Source: Shewanella livingstonensis
GTDB lineage: Bacteria; Pseudomonadota; Gammaproteobacteria; Enterobacterales; Shewanellaceae
Reading direction: 5' to 3'
DNA length: 64,000 nucleotides
Assembly: GCF_003855395.1 (NCBI RefSeq)
Contig: NZ_CP034015.1
Location: 2,428,001-2,492,000, forward strand
Made by a program: the position numbers and the translations under genes. Shown piece after piece: positions 29,717 to 38,407 of this stretch. The notes below the pieces were generated by a model, which had not been told where the DNA came from, ran no database searches, and saw nothing but the letters and a program-made list of their open reading frames with translations. Positions within the stretch are counted from its first letter, which is position 1. Each line of letters begins with the position of its first letter.

Positions 29717-30574
29717 ATGTCTGATAACAGAAGGTCTGATAATACAAGGTCTGATAGTACTGGGTTTAATTACACTGGTAAAAATATTGTTGTCGTAGGC
29801 GGTACGTCTGGTATTAATCTGCAGGTGGCTATTCAGTTTGCTAAAGCCGGTGCCAATGTTGCCGTTGCCAGCCGCAGTATTGATAAAGTTAATGCCGCGG
29901 TTGAGTTACTCAATCAAGCGAATCCAAAGGCAATCCATTTAGGCGTGAGTTTTGATGTGCGCGACAATGATGCACTAACCGTTGGTTTTGATAAAATTGC
30001 GGCTACATATGGGCATATTGATGTGCTAATCAGTGGCGCTGCGGGTAACTTTCCGGCCAGTGCGGCAAAACTTTCTAACAATGGTTTTAAATCGGTTATT
30101 GATATTGATTTAATTGGTAGTTTCCAAGTATTAAAACAAGCTTATCCCTTATTAGCACGTCCTAACGGCAGCATTATTCAAATTTCAGCGCCACAAGCGT
30201 ATATCGCGATGCCATTACAAGTACATGTTTGCGCCGCTAAAGCCGGAGTTGACATGTTAACCCGCACATTAGCGTTAGAGTGGGGTGTTGAAGGCATAAG
30301 AATTAACTCTATTGTACCAGGCCCCATTGAAGGTACTGAAGGCTTTAACCGTTTAGCGCCCAGTGATGAACTACAACAACGGGTGGCAAACAGTGTGCCG
30401 TTAAAACGCAATGGTCAAGGTCAAGATATCGCTAATGCTGCCTTATTCCTCGGATCAGACATGGCATCATACATTACCGGGGTAGTATTGCCTGTTGATG
30501 GTGGTTGGTCATTAGGTGGCGCCAGTATTGCGATGACCGAATTAGGCGACATAGCCGCCAAACATGGTTTATAA
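29717..30574 (+). CDS. Short-chain dehydrogenase, 2,4-dienoyl-CoA reductase-like
   Basis: About 285 residues. A Rossmann SDR with the cofactor motif VVVGGTSGINLQVA and the NAG-like ISGAAGNFPA. At the usual YxxxK site the Lys is present (HVCAAKAGVD) but the Tyr is replaced by Val, as in the 2,4-dienoyl-CoA reductase branch rather than classical SDRs. NADPH-linked reduction of an enoyl or dienoyl-CoA is therefore plausible but unproven. ATG 29717 is chosen over ATG 29711 because AAGGG ends 6 nt before it. The N-terminus has a small duplication (RRSDNTRSDSTG). It may be co-transcribed with the following DUF2058 gene, 27 bp away. Confidence 0.78.
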   Translation: MSDNRRSDNTRSDSTGFNYTGKNIVVVGGTSGINLQVAIQFAKAGANVAVASRSIDKVNAAVELLNQANPKAIHLGVSFDVRDNDALTVGFDKIAATYGHIDVLISGAAGNFPASAAKLSNNGFKSVIDIDLIGSFQVLKQAYPLLARPNGSIIQISAPQAYIAMPLQVHVCAAKAGVDMLTRTLALEWGVEGIRINSIVPGPIEGTEGFNRLAPSDELQQRVANSVPLKRNGQGQDIANAALFLGSDMASYITGVVLPVDGGWSLGGASIAMTELGDIAAKHGL

Positions 30575-30601
30575 AAATCGACAAAATTAAAGGTAATTAA
30601 C

Positions 30602-31153
30602 ATGGCTAATGCATTACAAGATCAATTACTTAAAGCAGGTCTTGCTAGTAAACAGAAAGTTCGTGACGTTAAAACCCAAAAACGTCGAGATAAAAAAGCC
30701 AAAGTTGATGACGGCAGTTCGGAGCTAAAACAACAGATCGCAGAACAGAAATTAGTTCAAGCCAAGAAAGACAAAGTGTTAAACGAACAACGCTTTGCTG
30801 AGGCATCAGAGAAAGGCCAAGTACGCGGTTTAATTAGCGAGTTTGCTAAATTTGCTATTACGGTTTCCAGAGATGCCGAACTTAAGTTTAACTACACTTT
30901 AGAAAATAAGGTTTTATCGGTTTATATTACCGAAAAAATTCAAGCAGATTTATTAAACGGTACTTTAGGCATCGTCCGCTATGAAGATAAAAGCTACATA
31001 GTGCCACATAAGCTAGCAGAGCGAGTTAAGTTACTCGTTCCGCAGTGGTGTGGTTACTTGTGGGATAAAGCGGCTAAAGATTCGATTGCGCAAGTGAGCG
31101 GGGCTGATGACCCATATGCAGACTATGCAATCCCAGATGATTTAATGTGGTAA
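30602..31153 (+). CDS. yaiL: DUF2058 protein, YaiL-like
   Basis: A 183-residue protein recognised as the DUF2058/YaiL family. The N-terminus (MANALQDQLLKAGLASKQK) leads into a strongly basic, charged coiled-coil region (residues 18-75). A globular C-terminal half follows, with FNYTLENKVLSVYI and LGIVRYEDKSYIVPHKLAERV. The family has been called a nucleoprotein/polynucleotide-associated protein, but its function is not established. It ends at a strong bidirectional terminator. Confidence 0.85.
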   Translation: MANALQDQLLKAGLASKQKVRDVKTQKRRDKKAKVDDGSSELKQQIAEQKLVQAKKDKVLNEQRFAEASEKGQVRGLISEFAKFAITVSRDAELKFNYTLENKVLSVYITEKIQADLLNGTLGIVRYEDKSYIVPHKLAERVKLLVPQWCGYLWDKAAKDSIAQVSGADDPYADYAIPDDLMW

Positions 31154-31167
31154 TTGCCATTTTTGAT

Positions 31168-31197
31168 AAAAAACGCCTCTAATTAGAGGCGTTTTTT
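31168..31197. terminator. Bidirectional terminator between convergent genes
   Basis: A perfect 30-bp palindrome: an A6 run, CGCCTCT, an AATTA centre, AGAGGCG and T6. A U tract follows the stem in both directions, so it serves both the DUF2058 gene (+) and the hypothetical gene at 31220 (-). Confidence 0.93.
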
Positions 31198-31219
31198 ATT
31201 GAATAAATTGTTAGATTAA

Positions 31220-32173
31220 TTATTCATCAACTTCACCATCAATCCCATTAGCCTGTTTGGCTATTAACGCGATGACTTGCTGACAATAAGCAAGGTGATG
31301 GCGAATAGTGTCTAGGTATTGTGATGCTTGATGATCAATAAGGAACCAATGACTGGCCTGGGTTTCTGGGTGTTGATTGTAAAATAGCGACTCAGCCAAA
31401 ATTAAATCACTTTGATTGGCGTAGGTTAACCATTGCACGCTAGGCAAGTTACTTAACGCAGCTAATAAAGCATATTGTACGTCAAGATTGTCTGGATTAT
31501 CTGAGCTGACTTGCAGCGCTAAGCGTTGCGCCATCTTAAATTGCGGATCAGTGTTATCTGGGGTCAATATATCATTTTGGCGTCGACGAACCGCATCACT
31601 CAATAACACCTCAAACGGATTAATATCAACGGGATCATTATCTTGTGCTAATAAACGTGATGCATCATCGATAAATAACTCTGGCCATTGAATATTATCA
31701 CTGGTGAGTTGTAATCCCAAAGCGATGCGTCGCTCACCTAACCAATTATGTACCATGCAAGGTAAATACTCAGTAGGGGGCATATCAACAGGTCTTGCTA
31801 AAGAAGGCAATAAAGACATCCGTTGTACATTGACCTGTTTAGCCATTAAGGTCATTAATAAAATAGTGACTAATCCCGACGAAGGCCAACACTTAAGCTG
31901 CACGTCGAGCGTTTCACCTACTTCGGTAAGCAGCGAGACTAATTGTGGGTTATCGGGGCTATTATTGACCACAAAAGCATAATGTGACCCAGCATATGGC
32001 CCATTGCATATATTAATCACCTTATCGGCCTCGTGCTGAGTGCCATTAAAAATGAAAGTATGTCCCATTGGGGCCGGGTGCCAATCACCATTTGCATTAC
32101 CAATGACGGTTACTTGCTGAAAGTGCTCAGATAAAATGGATGATTGGCCGTGCGGGTCATTACGTGTATGCAT
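31220..32173 (-). CDS. Hypothetical cytoplasmic protein, 317 residues
   Basis: I do not recognise this family. It has no signal peptide or transmembrane helix, is acidic and ends DGEVDE. The N-terminal half looks alpha/beta (QVTVIGNANGDWHPAPMG, AFVVNNSPDN) and the C-terminal half helical and Gln/Leu-rich (DVQYALLAALSNLPSVQWL). Normal codon use, a strong terminator and an isolated full-length frame support a real gene. It may be a lineage-specific Shewanella protein. Confidence 0.65.
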   Translation of the reverse strand: MHTRNDPHGQSSILSEHFQQVTVIGNANGDWHPAPMGHTFIFNGTQHEADKVINICNGPYAGSHYAFVVNNSPDNPQLVSLLTEVGETLDVQLKCWPSSGLVTILLMTLMAKQVNVQRMSLLPSLARPVDMPPTEYLPCMVHNWLGERRIALGLQLTSDNIQWPELFIDDASRLLAQDNDPVDINPFEVLLSDAVRRRQNDILTPDNTDPQFKMAQRLALQVSSDNPDNLDVQYALLAALSNLPSVQWLTYANQSDLILAESLFYNQHPETQASHWFLIDHQASQYLDTIRHHLAYCQQVIALIAKQANGIDGEVDE

Positions 32174-32424
32174 AAAAGTGTCACTTGATATTGTCTAATA
32201 CTAAGGTCTATTCATCTTGGTGAACAATGTGTTTTATATCCACTATCGTTTTTAAGCCAATGAGTTATTCACTCAATCAGCGTGCAGCTAATTGTAACTC
32301 ATTGAAACTCTAATGGGTTGAGAAACATAAACAATCACCACAAAGGTGAGAGACTCGCGGACATTCGTCAACATATGGTTAGATAATTGCTAAAAAGCTT
32401 TTCTTTTTGTGACGCTTTAGTATA

Positions 32425-32446
32425 AATTAAAACAACTGTTTTAATT
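32425..32446 (+). promoter_or_regulatory. PsrA/FadR-type palindromic operator upstream of the acyl-CoA dehydrogenase
   Basis: AATTAAAACA-AC-TGTTTTAATT is a 10-bp inverted repeat with a 2-bp spacer, centred 30 bp before the ATG. It contains AAAC-N4-GTTT, the core of the PsrA consensus. PsrA is the TetR-type regulator of fatty-acid degradation in Shewanella. The match is by eye. Confidence 0.6.
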
Positions 32447-32465
32447 ATTTGTTTAAGAGACTCTT

Positions 32466-34223
32466 ATGAACCCATACCAAGCCCCGTTAAAGGACATGCA
32501 ATTCTTGTTGGAACAGGTATTTGATGCACAAGCAACGTGGGAGCAACTTCCTGCTATGGCAGATGTTGTTGACATGGATACTGCATTCGCCATTCTAGAG
32601 GAAGCAAATAAGATCAGCCGTGATCTGCTTCACCCTTTAAATCGCAGCGGTGATGAGCAAGGTGTGGTTCATAAAGGCAACGACATTATTACCCCTGATG
32701 GCTTTAAAGAAGTGTATCAGCAGTTTTCTGACGGCGGTTGGGTTGGATTATGCGGTGAACCTGAGTTTGGCGGCATGGGGATGCCTAAAATGTTAGGCGT
32801 ACTGGTAGACGAAATGGGTTACAGCGCATGTAACTCATTTACACTTTACAGCTCACTGACTGCAGGTGCTGCGTTATGTATTAATGCTCATGCCAATGAC
32901 GAGTTAAAGCAAACCTATTTACCTAATTTATATACTGGCCAATGGGCTGGTGCAATGGACATGACCGAGCCTCATGCAGGTTCAGATTTGCGTGGTATCC
33001 GCACTAAAGCTGAACCGCTTGATGACGGCAGTTACTCCATTACCGGTAACAAAATTTTTATTACTGGCGGCGATCAAGACTTAACTGAAAACGTGATCCA
33101 TCTAGTACTCGCTAAACTACCTGGATCGAAAGGTATTTCATTATTTTTAGTGCCTAAAATCACTGTTAATGCCGACGGTAGTTTAGGTGAGCACAATGGT
33201 GTAACAGTTGGCTCGATTGAACATAAGATGGGCCTTAAAGCATCGGCAACCTGTGTGATGAATTACGACAACGCTAAGGGCTTTTTAGTGGGCGAGCCGG
33301 ATCGCGGTTTAGTATGTATGTTTACCATGATGAACTACGAGCGTTTAGCTATTGGTTTACAAGGTTTAGGTAACGCGCAAGCGGCTTATCAAATGGCCAG
33401 CGAATATGCCAAAGATCGCCTACAAGGTATCGCAGCGGCAGGTTCAGCTACTGGTGCCACATCTGATCCTATTATTGTTCATGGCGACGTGCGCCGTATG
33501 TTATTAACCATTCGCGCAATGACAGAAGCGGGTAGAGCATTATCGGTTTATACCGGAAAGCAGCTGGATTTAGCCAAATACGCCAGTGGTGATGTACAAG
33601 CTAAAGCGGCTCGATACGTAGGTTTGTTAACCCCAGTATCAAAAGCATTTTTAACCGACCGTGGTTTAGATGCCACCATTACGGGTCAGCAAGTGTTTGG
33701 TGGTCATGGTTATATTCGCGAAACAGGTATCGAGCAGTTTGTACGTGATACCCGTATTGCACAAATTTACGAAGGCACTAACGGTATTCAGGCTATCGAC
33801 TTCTTAGGTCGTAAAATCACTGGTGATAACGTTGCAACATTGACTGAATTTGTTGCAGAAGTGAATGCTAGCATGACTGAATTAACGCAGGCTAATGCTG
33901 AGCATAAAGCGATGGTAAGCCAAGTGTTTGCTGAGTTGCTCACGACAGCTAACTACGTCAATGACAACAAGAAAACTCAACCAGCATTAGTCAACTCATG
34001 TGCGGTGGATTTCTTAGACGCCTTTGGTTATGCAGTGTACGGTTACTTCTGGTTACTGATGGCTGATAAAGCCTCAAGTCATGAAGATCAAAGCTTTGCA
34101 GCGCAAAAGCAGTTTGTGGCTAATTTCTATATGGATAAACTATTATCAAAATCTCAGTATCATTTATCACAGGTTAATCAAGGTGATAAATCGATTATGG
34201 CAATGCCCGCAGACATGTTTTAA
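32466..34223 (+). CDS. Acyl-CoA dehydrogenase
   Basis: A 585-residue FAD enzyme of the long acyl-CoA dehydrogenase subgroup with an extra C-terminal domain (about 120 residues). It carries out the first step of beta-oxidation. The FAD/substrate motifs are AMDMTEPHAGSDL and KIFITGGDQDLTEN mid-protein, GQQVFGGHGYIRETGIEQF later, then RIAQIYEGTNGIQAIDFLGRK, where the Glu is the expected catalytic base. It is monocistronic, behind the PsrA-like palindrome, and probably induced by fatty acids. Chain-length preference cannot be read from sequence. Confidence 0.92.
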   Translation: MNPYQAPLKDMQFLLEQVFDAQATWEQLPAMADVVDMDTAFAILEEANKISRDLLHPLNRSGDEQGVVHKGNDIITPDGFKEVYQQFSDGGWVGLCGEPEFGGMGMPKMLGVLVDEMGYSACNSFTLYSSLTAGAALCINAHANDELKQTYLPNLYTGQWAGAMDMTEPHAGSDLRGIRTKAEPLDDGSYSITGNKIFITGGDQDLTENVIHLVLAKLPGSKGISLFLVPKITVNADGSLGEHNGVTVGSIEHKMGLKASATCVMNYDNAKGFLVGEPDRGLVCMFTMMNYERLAIGLQGLGNAQAAYQMASEYAKDRLQGIAAAGSATGATSDPIIVHGDVRRMLLTIRAMTEAGRALSVYTGKQLDLAKYASGDVQAKAARYVGLLTPVSKAFLTDRGLDATITGQQVFGGHGYIRETGIEQFVRDTRIAQIYEGTNGIQAIDFLGRKITGDNVATLTEFVAEVNASMTELTQANAEHKAMVSQVFAELLTTANYVNDNKKTQPALVNSCAVDFLDAFGYAVYGYFWLLMADKASSHEDQSFAAQKQFVANFYMDKLLSKSQYHLSQVNQGDKSIMAMPADMF

Positions 34224-34279
34224 ACCTATTAACAGGTTAACCTGAATCTAGCGTTGCTGATTAAACACAGCCACATAAT

Positions 34280-34304
34280 AAGCCTTCCATTAGAAGGCTT
34301 TTTT
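34280..34304 (+). terminator. Acyl-CoA dehydrogenase gene terminator
   Basis: AAGCCTTC pairs with GAAGGCTT across 5 nt and is followed by TTTT. Confidence 0.9.
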
Positions 34305-34445
34305 ATTGCTACCGTTCACGTACAAATCGCGGTGGTGAACTTGTCATTGCTTAGACATAGATAGCCTAAACTGGCGTTATCACCTCACGATTTGACGCAT
34401 CACTCTTTAATGGTTAATGGCTCATCGTTGACTATTTATCGTTAA

Positions 34446-34610
34446 CTACTTACTACGTTTCCAATAAATAAAGGCCACAATAGCCACGAGTGCTATGGCT
34501 GGAGTTAATTGCGCTAAATGGTGAAAAAGTCCCACACCACCATGTCCCTCATGTGCCATAGCAAGAGATGGAATAGTGGCAAGAATAAAGGCAAGTGATA
34601 AGTATTTCAT
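34446..34610 (-). CDS. 54-residue His-containing membrane protein at the end of the hydrogenase locus
   Basis: A short gene translated from ATG at 34610, with AGGA 7 nt upstream. It has a signal peptide of about 19 residues (ending SLAMA), then HEGHGGVGLFHH, a potential metal-binding His cluster at the new N-terminus, one transmembrane helix (about residues 36-50) and a basic WKRSK tail that would sit in the cytoplasm. The His cluster would face the periplasm. It lies 125 bp beyond hypA in the same direction, so it may be the last gene of the locus. A role in nickel handling or hydrogenase membrane function is a guess. The family is not recognised. Confidence 0.7.
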   Translation of the reverse strand: MKYLSLAFILATIPSLAMAHEGHGGVGLFHHLAQLTPAIALVAIVAFIYWKRSK

Positions 34611-34735
34611 GCTGGAGTCCTTTTGTTGGGTTCACTTTTTTGTTGTCATTGTTTTGATTACGTTATCGTGTGGTTCAATATTTTGTTAATTGTCTTTGCG
34701 GTGTCAATGTTATGGTTTTAGCTCGTGCTGCTAAC

Positions 34736-35080
34736 TTATGTGTCGAGCACTAATTGCATCAACATCATGTCTTCGCCATCGATGACCATGGTGTTATTGC
34801 CAAAGCAAGCAGGACAAATCACGGTACGTTCATCCACTTGTGATTGCGTTTTACAGTCGCGGCATTGCAGCACTAACGGTTGAACATTAATAATCAATTT
34901 AGCGTTATGGCATATACTCTCAAGCTTAAAGGTTTCAAAAGCTTGCGATAACAAAGCAGGTTCTACGCCACTTAATATACCAATCTTAAGCTCCACTTGT
35001 TCTATGCCTTTCGCTTGGTGCTCTAAAGCCAAGGCTTCACACTGCTCCATTAACGACATCACAATCGAGTATTCGTGCAT
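34736..35080 (-). CDS. hypA: Hydrogenase nickel incorporation protein HypA
   Basis: A 114-residue nickel chaperone that delivers Ni to the hydrogenase large subunit together with HypB. The nickel-binding N-terminus MHEYSIV requires the ATG at 35080; an in-frame TTG two codons earlier would bury it. The zinc site has two Cys pairs, CRDC and CPAC. The ATG overlaps the hypE stop (TAATG), so translation is coupled. Confidence 0.95.
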   Translation of the reverse strand: MHEYSIVMSLMEQCEALALEHQAKGIEQVELKIGILSGVEPALLSQAFETFKLESICHNAKLIINVQPLVLQCRDCKTQSQVDERTVICPACFGNNTMVIDGEDMMLMQLVLDT

Positions 35081-36087
35081 TAACAAATCCTTGGAAGCAA
35101 TTCACCTTGTGGTAAATCTAAATAGCGACTGCTGCCCCAAGGAGTTTGTAGTACTACTTTGCCAGGATGGCTGGCGGTTACTTGGCCAATAATCGCCGCG
35201 TGTTCACAATGGCCATAACGCTGCATTACTTCAATTGCGGCTTGGGCGATATCCATTGGCAGCGCCATTACAAAGGTGCCTTCATTAGCTAAATCAAAAG
35301 GCTCAAAACCGAATAACTCACATAAACCTTTAACTTCATCGCAAATTGGAATACTGGCTTCTTCAACATTAATACCAACCTGTGAGGCTTTGGCCCACTC
35401 ATTTAATACAGCAGATAAGCCACCACGTGTAGCGTCGCGCATGGCATGCATTTTAATATTGGCAGCCAGTAGTTGCTCGATAATGGGCCATAAGGTATCG
35501 CAATCACTGTACAACTCAGATTCAAGGCTTAAGCCATCGCGGGCCATTAAAATGGCAGCTCCGTGGCGACCAATATCCCGAGAAACAATAATCGCATCAC
35601 TCACTTGTAAGTTGCGTGCTGAAATATCAGGAATTAAAATACGTCCCACACCAGAGGTATTAATAAACAAGCCATCGGCACAGCCTTTAGGCACCACTTT
35701 GGTGTCACCGCAAACGATACGTGCTCCAGATTTACGTAATTCAGTCGCCATGCTGTTAACAATGGTGGTTAAGTCAGCCAGAGGAAACCCTTCTTCAATA
35801 ATAAAGCTACAGCTTAAATACTCAGGTTGGGCCGCCATCATAGCTAAATCGTTCACTGTGCCGGCAATCGCTAATTTTCCGATATCGCCACCAGCAAAAA
35901 ACAACGGTGAAACTGTGAAGGAATCGGTAGTAAAAGCAATGTGTCCGCACATGTTCAATTTGGCCGCATCTTCTTGTGCAGTCAAAATCGGATTATCAAA
36001 GGCTTTAAAGAATACATCGTGGATCAATTGATCCATTTCTTTACCGCCACCACCGTGGCTAAGTTGAATGGTTTTCTTAGTTGGCAT
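35080..36087 (-). CDS. hypE: Hydrogenase maturation protein HypE
   Basis: A 335-residue PurM-like enzyme. It dehydrates the carbamoyl group on its C-terminal Cys to a thiocyanate that supplies the active-site CN ligands. The N-terminal ATP/Gly-rich GGGGKEMD, the DSFTVSPLFF loop, DATRGGLSAVLNE and the essential C-terminal PRIC are all present. It overlaps hypD by 11 bp and hypA by one base. Confidence 0.96.
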   Translation of the reverse strand: MPTKKTIQLSHGGGGKEMDQLIHDVFFKAFDNPILTAQEDAAKLNMCGHIAFTTDSFTVSPLFFAGGDIGKLAIAGTVNDLAMMAAQPEYLSCSFIIEEGFPLADLTTIVNSMATELRKSGARIVCGDTKVVPKGCADGLFINTSGVGRILIPDISARNLQVSDAIIVSRDIGRHGAAILMARDGLSLESELYSDCDTLWPIIEQLLAANIKMHAMRDATRGGLSAVLNEWAKASQVGINVEEASIPICDEVKGLCELFGFEPFDLANEGTFVMALPMDIAQAAIEVMQRYGHCEHAAIIGQVTASHPGKVVLQTPWGSSRYLDLPQGELLPRIC

Positions 36088-37204
36088 TAATCACTTCTCC
36101 ATAGCGGTAATAAGCATTACAAGCACCTTCTGAGCTCACCATACAGCTGCCAAGCGGGGTTTGCGGTGAACAGCCTCGGCCAAATACTTTACATTCTTTG
36201 GGATTGGCCAAACCACGCAAAATATCGCCGCACATACAGGCTTTATGGTCGTCAATTTCGGCTGTTGGTAATATCTTGGCATAAATACGCTCAGCATCAC
36301 GATGATGATATTCAGGCCGTAATGTTAATGCAGACTTGGCAATTGGGCCCAGTCCGCGCCAACGAAAGCTGTCACGAACCATAAAATATTTGTCGACGAG
36401 TTGTTGAGCGGCTAGGTTGCCCTCATAACTCACGGAGCGACTATATTGATTATCAAGCTCCGCTTTACCGGCCACTTTTTGGGTCACAATTCGTAAAATA
36501 GACTCCATAACATCCACTGGCTCAAACCCTGATACCACAACCGGTGTTTGGTATTTATCCACGGTAGATTGGTAAATTTTTGAGCCGCTAATCACACTCA
36601 CATGCGCGGGGCCAATAAACGCGTTTACTTGTGCGCGGCTATCAGACATCACAGCATCAATGGCCGGAGGTACGAGTACGTGGTTAATATGAAATAATAA
36701 ATTATCGATATGCAGCGCTTCTGCTTGGGCTAATAATGCTGCTGTCATAGGCGCGGATGTTTCAAAACCAATGGCGAAAAAAATCACTGTTTTGTGCGGA
36801 TTATCTTGGGCAATCACCAAGGTATCTAATGGGTCGTATATTGGCCGAATATCACACCCCCTAGAGCGAAACTGCGCTAGGCTGCCCATAGAACCAGGAA
36901 CTCTGATCATGTCGCCTAAAGTGACTAAAATGGTATCGGCTTGTGAGGCAAGGGTGGCAGCATGGTCAATTCGCTCCTTTGGCATAACGCACACAGGACA
37001 ACCTGGACCATGAATAAAACGAATATTAGTGGGTAATAACTGCAATAAACCGTATTTCATAATAGTGTGGGTATGCCCGCCGCACACTTCCATAATGTTT
37101 ATTTGTTGATTGGTTTTAGCCGCTTGTTGCGCAATTAATGTTGCCAAATGACCAATGGTCTGTGGATCTCGAAACCCTTGATAAAAGTCATTTAGGGTCA
37201 TCAT
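36077..37204 (-). CDS. hypD: Hydrogenase maturation protein HypD
   Basis: A 375-residue [4Fe-4S] scaffold protein that, with HypC, assembles the Fe(CN)2CO unit. Motifs present: MEVCGGHTHTI, IHGPGCPVCV, FFAIGFETSAP and the C-terminal cluster Cys residues (ACMCGDILRG, FGRGCSP). Its ATG overlaps the hypC stop (ATGA); a second ATG follows directly. It is full length. Confidence 0.97.
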   Translation of the reverse strand: MMTLNDFYQGFRDPQTIGHLATLIAQQAAKTNQQINIMEVCGGHTHTIMKYGLLQLLPTNIRFIHGPGCPVCVMPKERIDHAATLASQADTILVTLGDMIRVPGSMGSLAQFRSRGCDIRPIYDPLDTLVIAQDNPHKTVIFFAIGFETSAPMTAALLAQAEALHIDNLLFHINHVLVPPAIDAVMSDSRAQVNAFIGPAHVSVISGSKIYQSTVDKYQTPVVVSGFEPVDVMESILRIVTQKVAGKAELDNQYSRSVSYEGNLAAQQLVDKYFMVRDSFRWRGLGPIAKSALTLRPEYHHRDAERIYAKILPTAEIDDHKACMCGDILRGLANPKECKVFGRGCSPQTPLGSCMVSSEGACNAYYRYGEVINAN

Positions 37205-37443
37205 TGCTCAGACTCCAATTGCATTGCAGTGACTATTTGGCGATATAAATCGAGGCTTTCCTGGGCATCATTGTGGTCAATTTTATTCATCACAAAACCA
37301 ATGTGAATCAATACAAAATCACCAATGGCTAGCGGATCACTGATTAAATGGCAGCTTACGCGCCGTTTTACACCAAGCGTATCAACAGTTACTGTTGCAT
37401 CATCATGAATTTCAACCACTTTTGATGGTACTGACAAACACAT
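37201..37443 (-). CDS. hypC: Hydrogenase maturation chaperone HypC
   Basis: An 80-residue chaperone that carries the Fe(CN)2CO group with HypD and binds the large-subunit precursor. The functional Cys must be residue 2, so ATG 37443 (MCLSVPSKV) is the start, not the in-frame TTG at 37449. The motif GDFVLIHIGFVMNKID is typical. It lies 2 bp after the hypB stop. Confidence 0.95.
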   Translation of the reverse strand: MCLSVPSKVVEIHDDATVTVDTLGVKRRVSCHLISDPLAIGDFVLIHIGFVMNKIDHNDAQESLDLYRQIVTAMQLESEQ

Positions 37444-37445
37444 AA

Positions 37446-38165
37446 TCAATATTCCTTGTGTTGTTCAAACCAGCTGGCCAAGGTTTTCATTGATTGAGGA
37501 TTTTTCACTGATACAACTAATAGTTCAACATGAGGATTTAATTTACTTAACTGCGCTTTGGCTTCATCAATACTAAAATCAAAGTGAGGTAACAAGTCAG
37601 ATTTGGTAATAACCACTAAATCAGCACGGCGAAACATCACTGGATACTTCTCAATTTTGTCGTCACCTTCAGGTACCGATAACAACACTATATTTTTGTG
37701 GGTGCCAACATCATAACTGGCTGGACAGACTAGATTACCGACGTTTTCAACGAAGCAAATATCCACATCATCTAAATTAAGATGATGCAGGGCGCCGTGA
37801 ACCATAAAAGCATCGAGATGACAGGCTGAACCCGTTTGAATTTGATAGGCGTTGATGCCCTTGGCAATTAAGCGGTCGGCGTCGCGAGAGGTTTCAAGAT
37901 CACCTTCAATCACGGCATAGCGAGCATCAAGGTATTCATGTAAACATTCTAAAAGACTGGTTTTACCGCTACCAGGGCTACTCATTAGATTAAAAGCACT
38001 GACCTGATGCGCGGCAAAATGATTGCGATTATGTTGCGCTTCTAGATCATTTTTATCCAATATTTTATGGATAACGGCTAAGGTCTTTTTATCGTTAAGC
38101 TGAGGATTACTATGAAGAGTGTGCTCATGACTATGAGTCATTGAGCAGCCGCAGTCTTTACACAT
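37446..38165 (-). CDS. hypB: Hydrogenase nickel incorporation GTPase HypB
   Basis: A 239-residue SIMIBI-class GTPase that drives nickel insertion. The N-terminus has the high-affinity metal Cys motif MCKDCGC and only a short His stretch (THSHEH), not the long poly-His storage tail seen in some HypBs. P-loop MSSPGSGKTSLLE, then EGDLETSRDAD, metal-binding GSACHLD, and ENVGNLVCPA; the guanine motif is TKSD. First gene of the hypBCDEA block, with its own upstream FNR-like site. Confidence 0.95.
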   Translation of the reverse strand: MCKDCGCSMTHSHEHTLHSNPQLNDKKTLAVIHKILDKNDLEAQHNRNHFAAHQVSAFNLMSSPGSGKTSLLECLHEYLDARYAVIEGDLETSRDADRLIAKGINAYQIQTGSACHLDAFMVHGALHHLNLDDVDICFVENVGNLVCPASYDVGTHKNIVLLSVPEGDDKIEKYPVMFRRADLVVITKSDLLPHFDFSIDEAKAQLSKLNPHVELLVVSVKNPQSMKTLASWFEQHKEY

Positions 38166-38230
38166 TTGATGTTCCTTAACCTTATTATTATGCTTATTAA
38201 CCAGTGTCGGTTAAGTGGATTAAGGATTCT

Positions 38231-38244
38231 TTGATACACATCAG
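38231..38244 (-). promoter_or_regulatory. FNR/EtrA-like site upstream of hypB
   Basis: TTGATACACATCAG differs from the FNR consensus TTGAT-N4-ATCAA at one base. It lies 66 bp upstream of the hypB ATG in the 242-bp hypF-hypB gap. It may give hypBCDEA its own anaerobic promoter, as in E. coli where hypBCDE has an FNR-dependent one. Confidence 0.6.
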
Positions 38245-38407
38245 CTTTTGCAATAAACACTGTGAACAATAGTGCCATTGAGTAAATTTTGTGACCGAGA
38301 CCACAATTGTCAGCGCTGCATACTTCTATTGGGTAAGACAACGTTCCTTTCTATAAAATCGCTTGCAGCCTTATAGAGAGCAAGGTAAAACGCACTTAGC
38401 ATGTACC

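Noticed and set aside
35276..36031. 251-codon frame on the plus strand
   Set aside because: It lies wholly inside hypE on the opposite strand; hypE has every expected motif and this frame has low-complexity composition and no domain.
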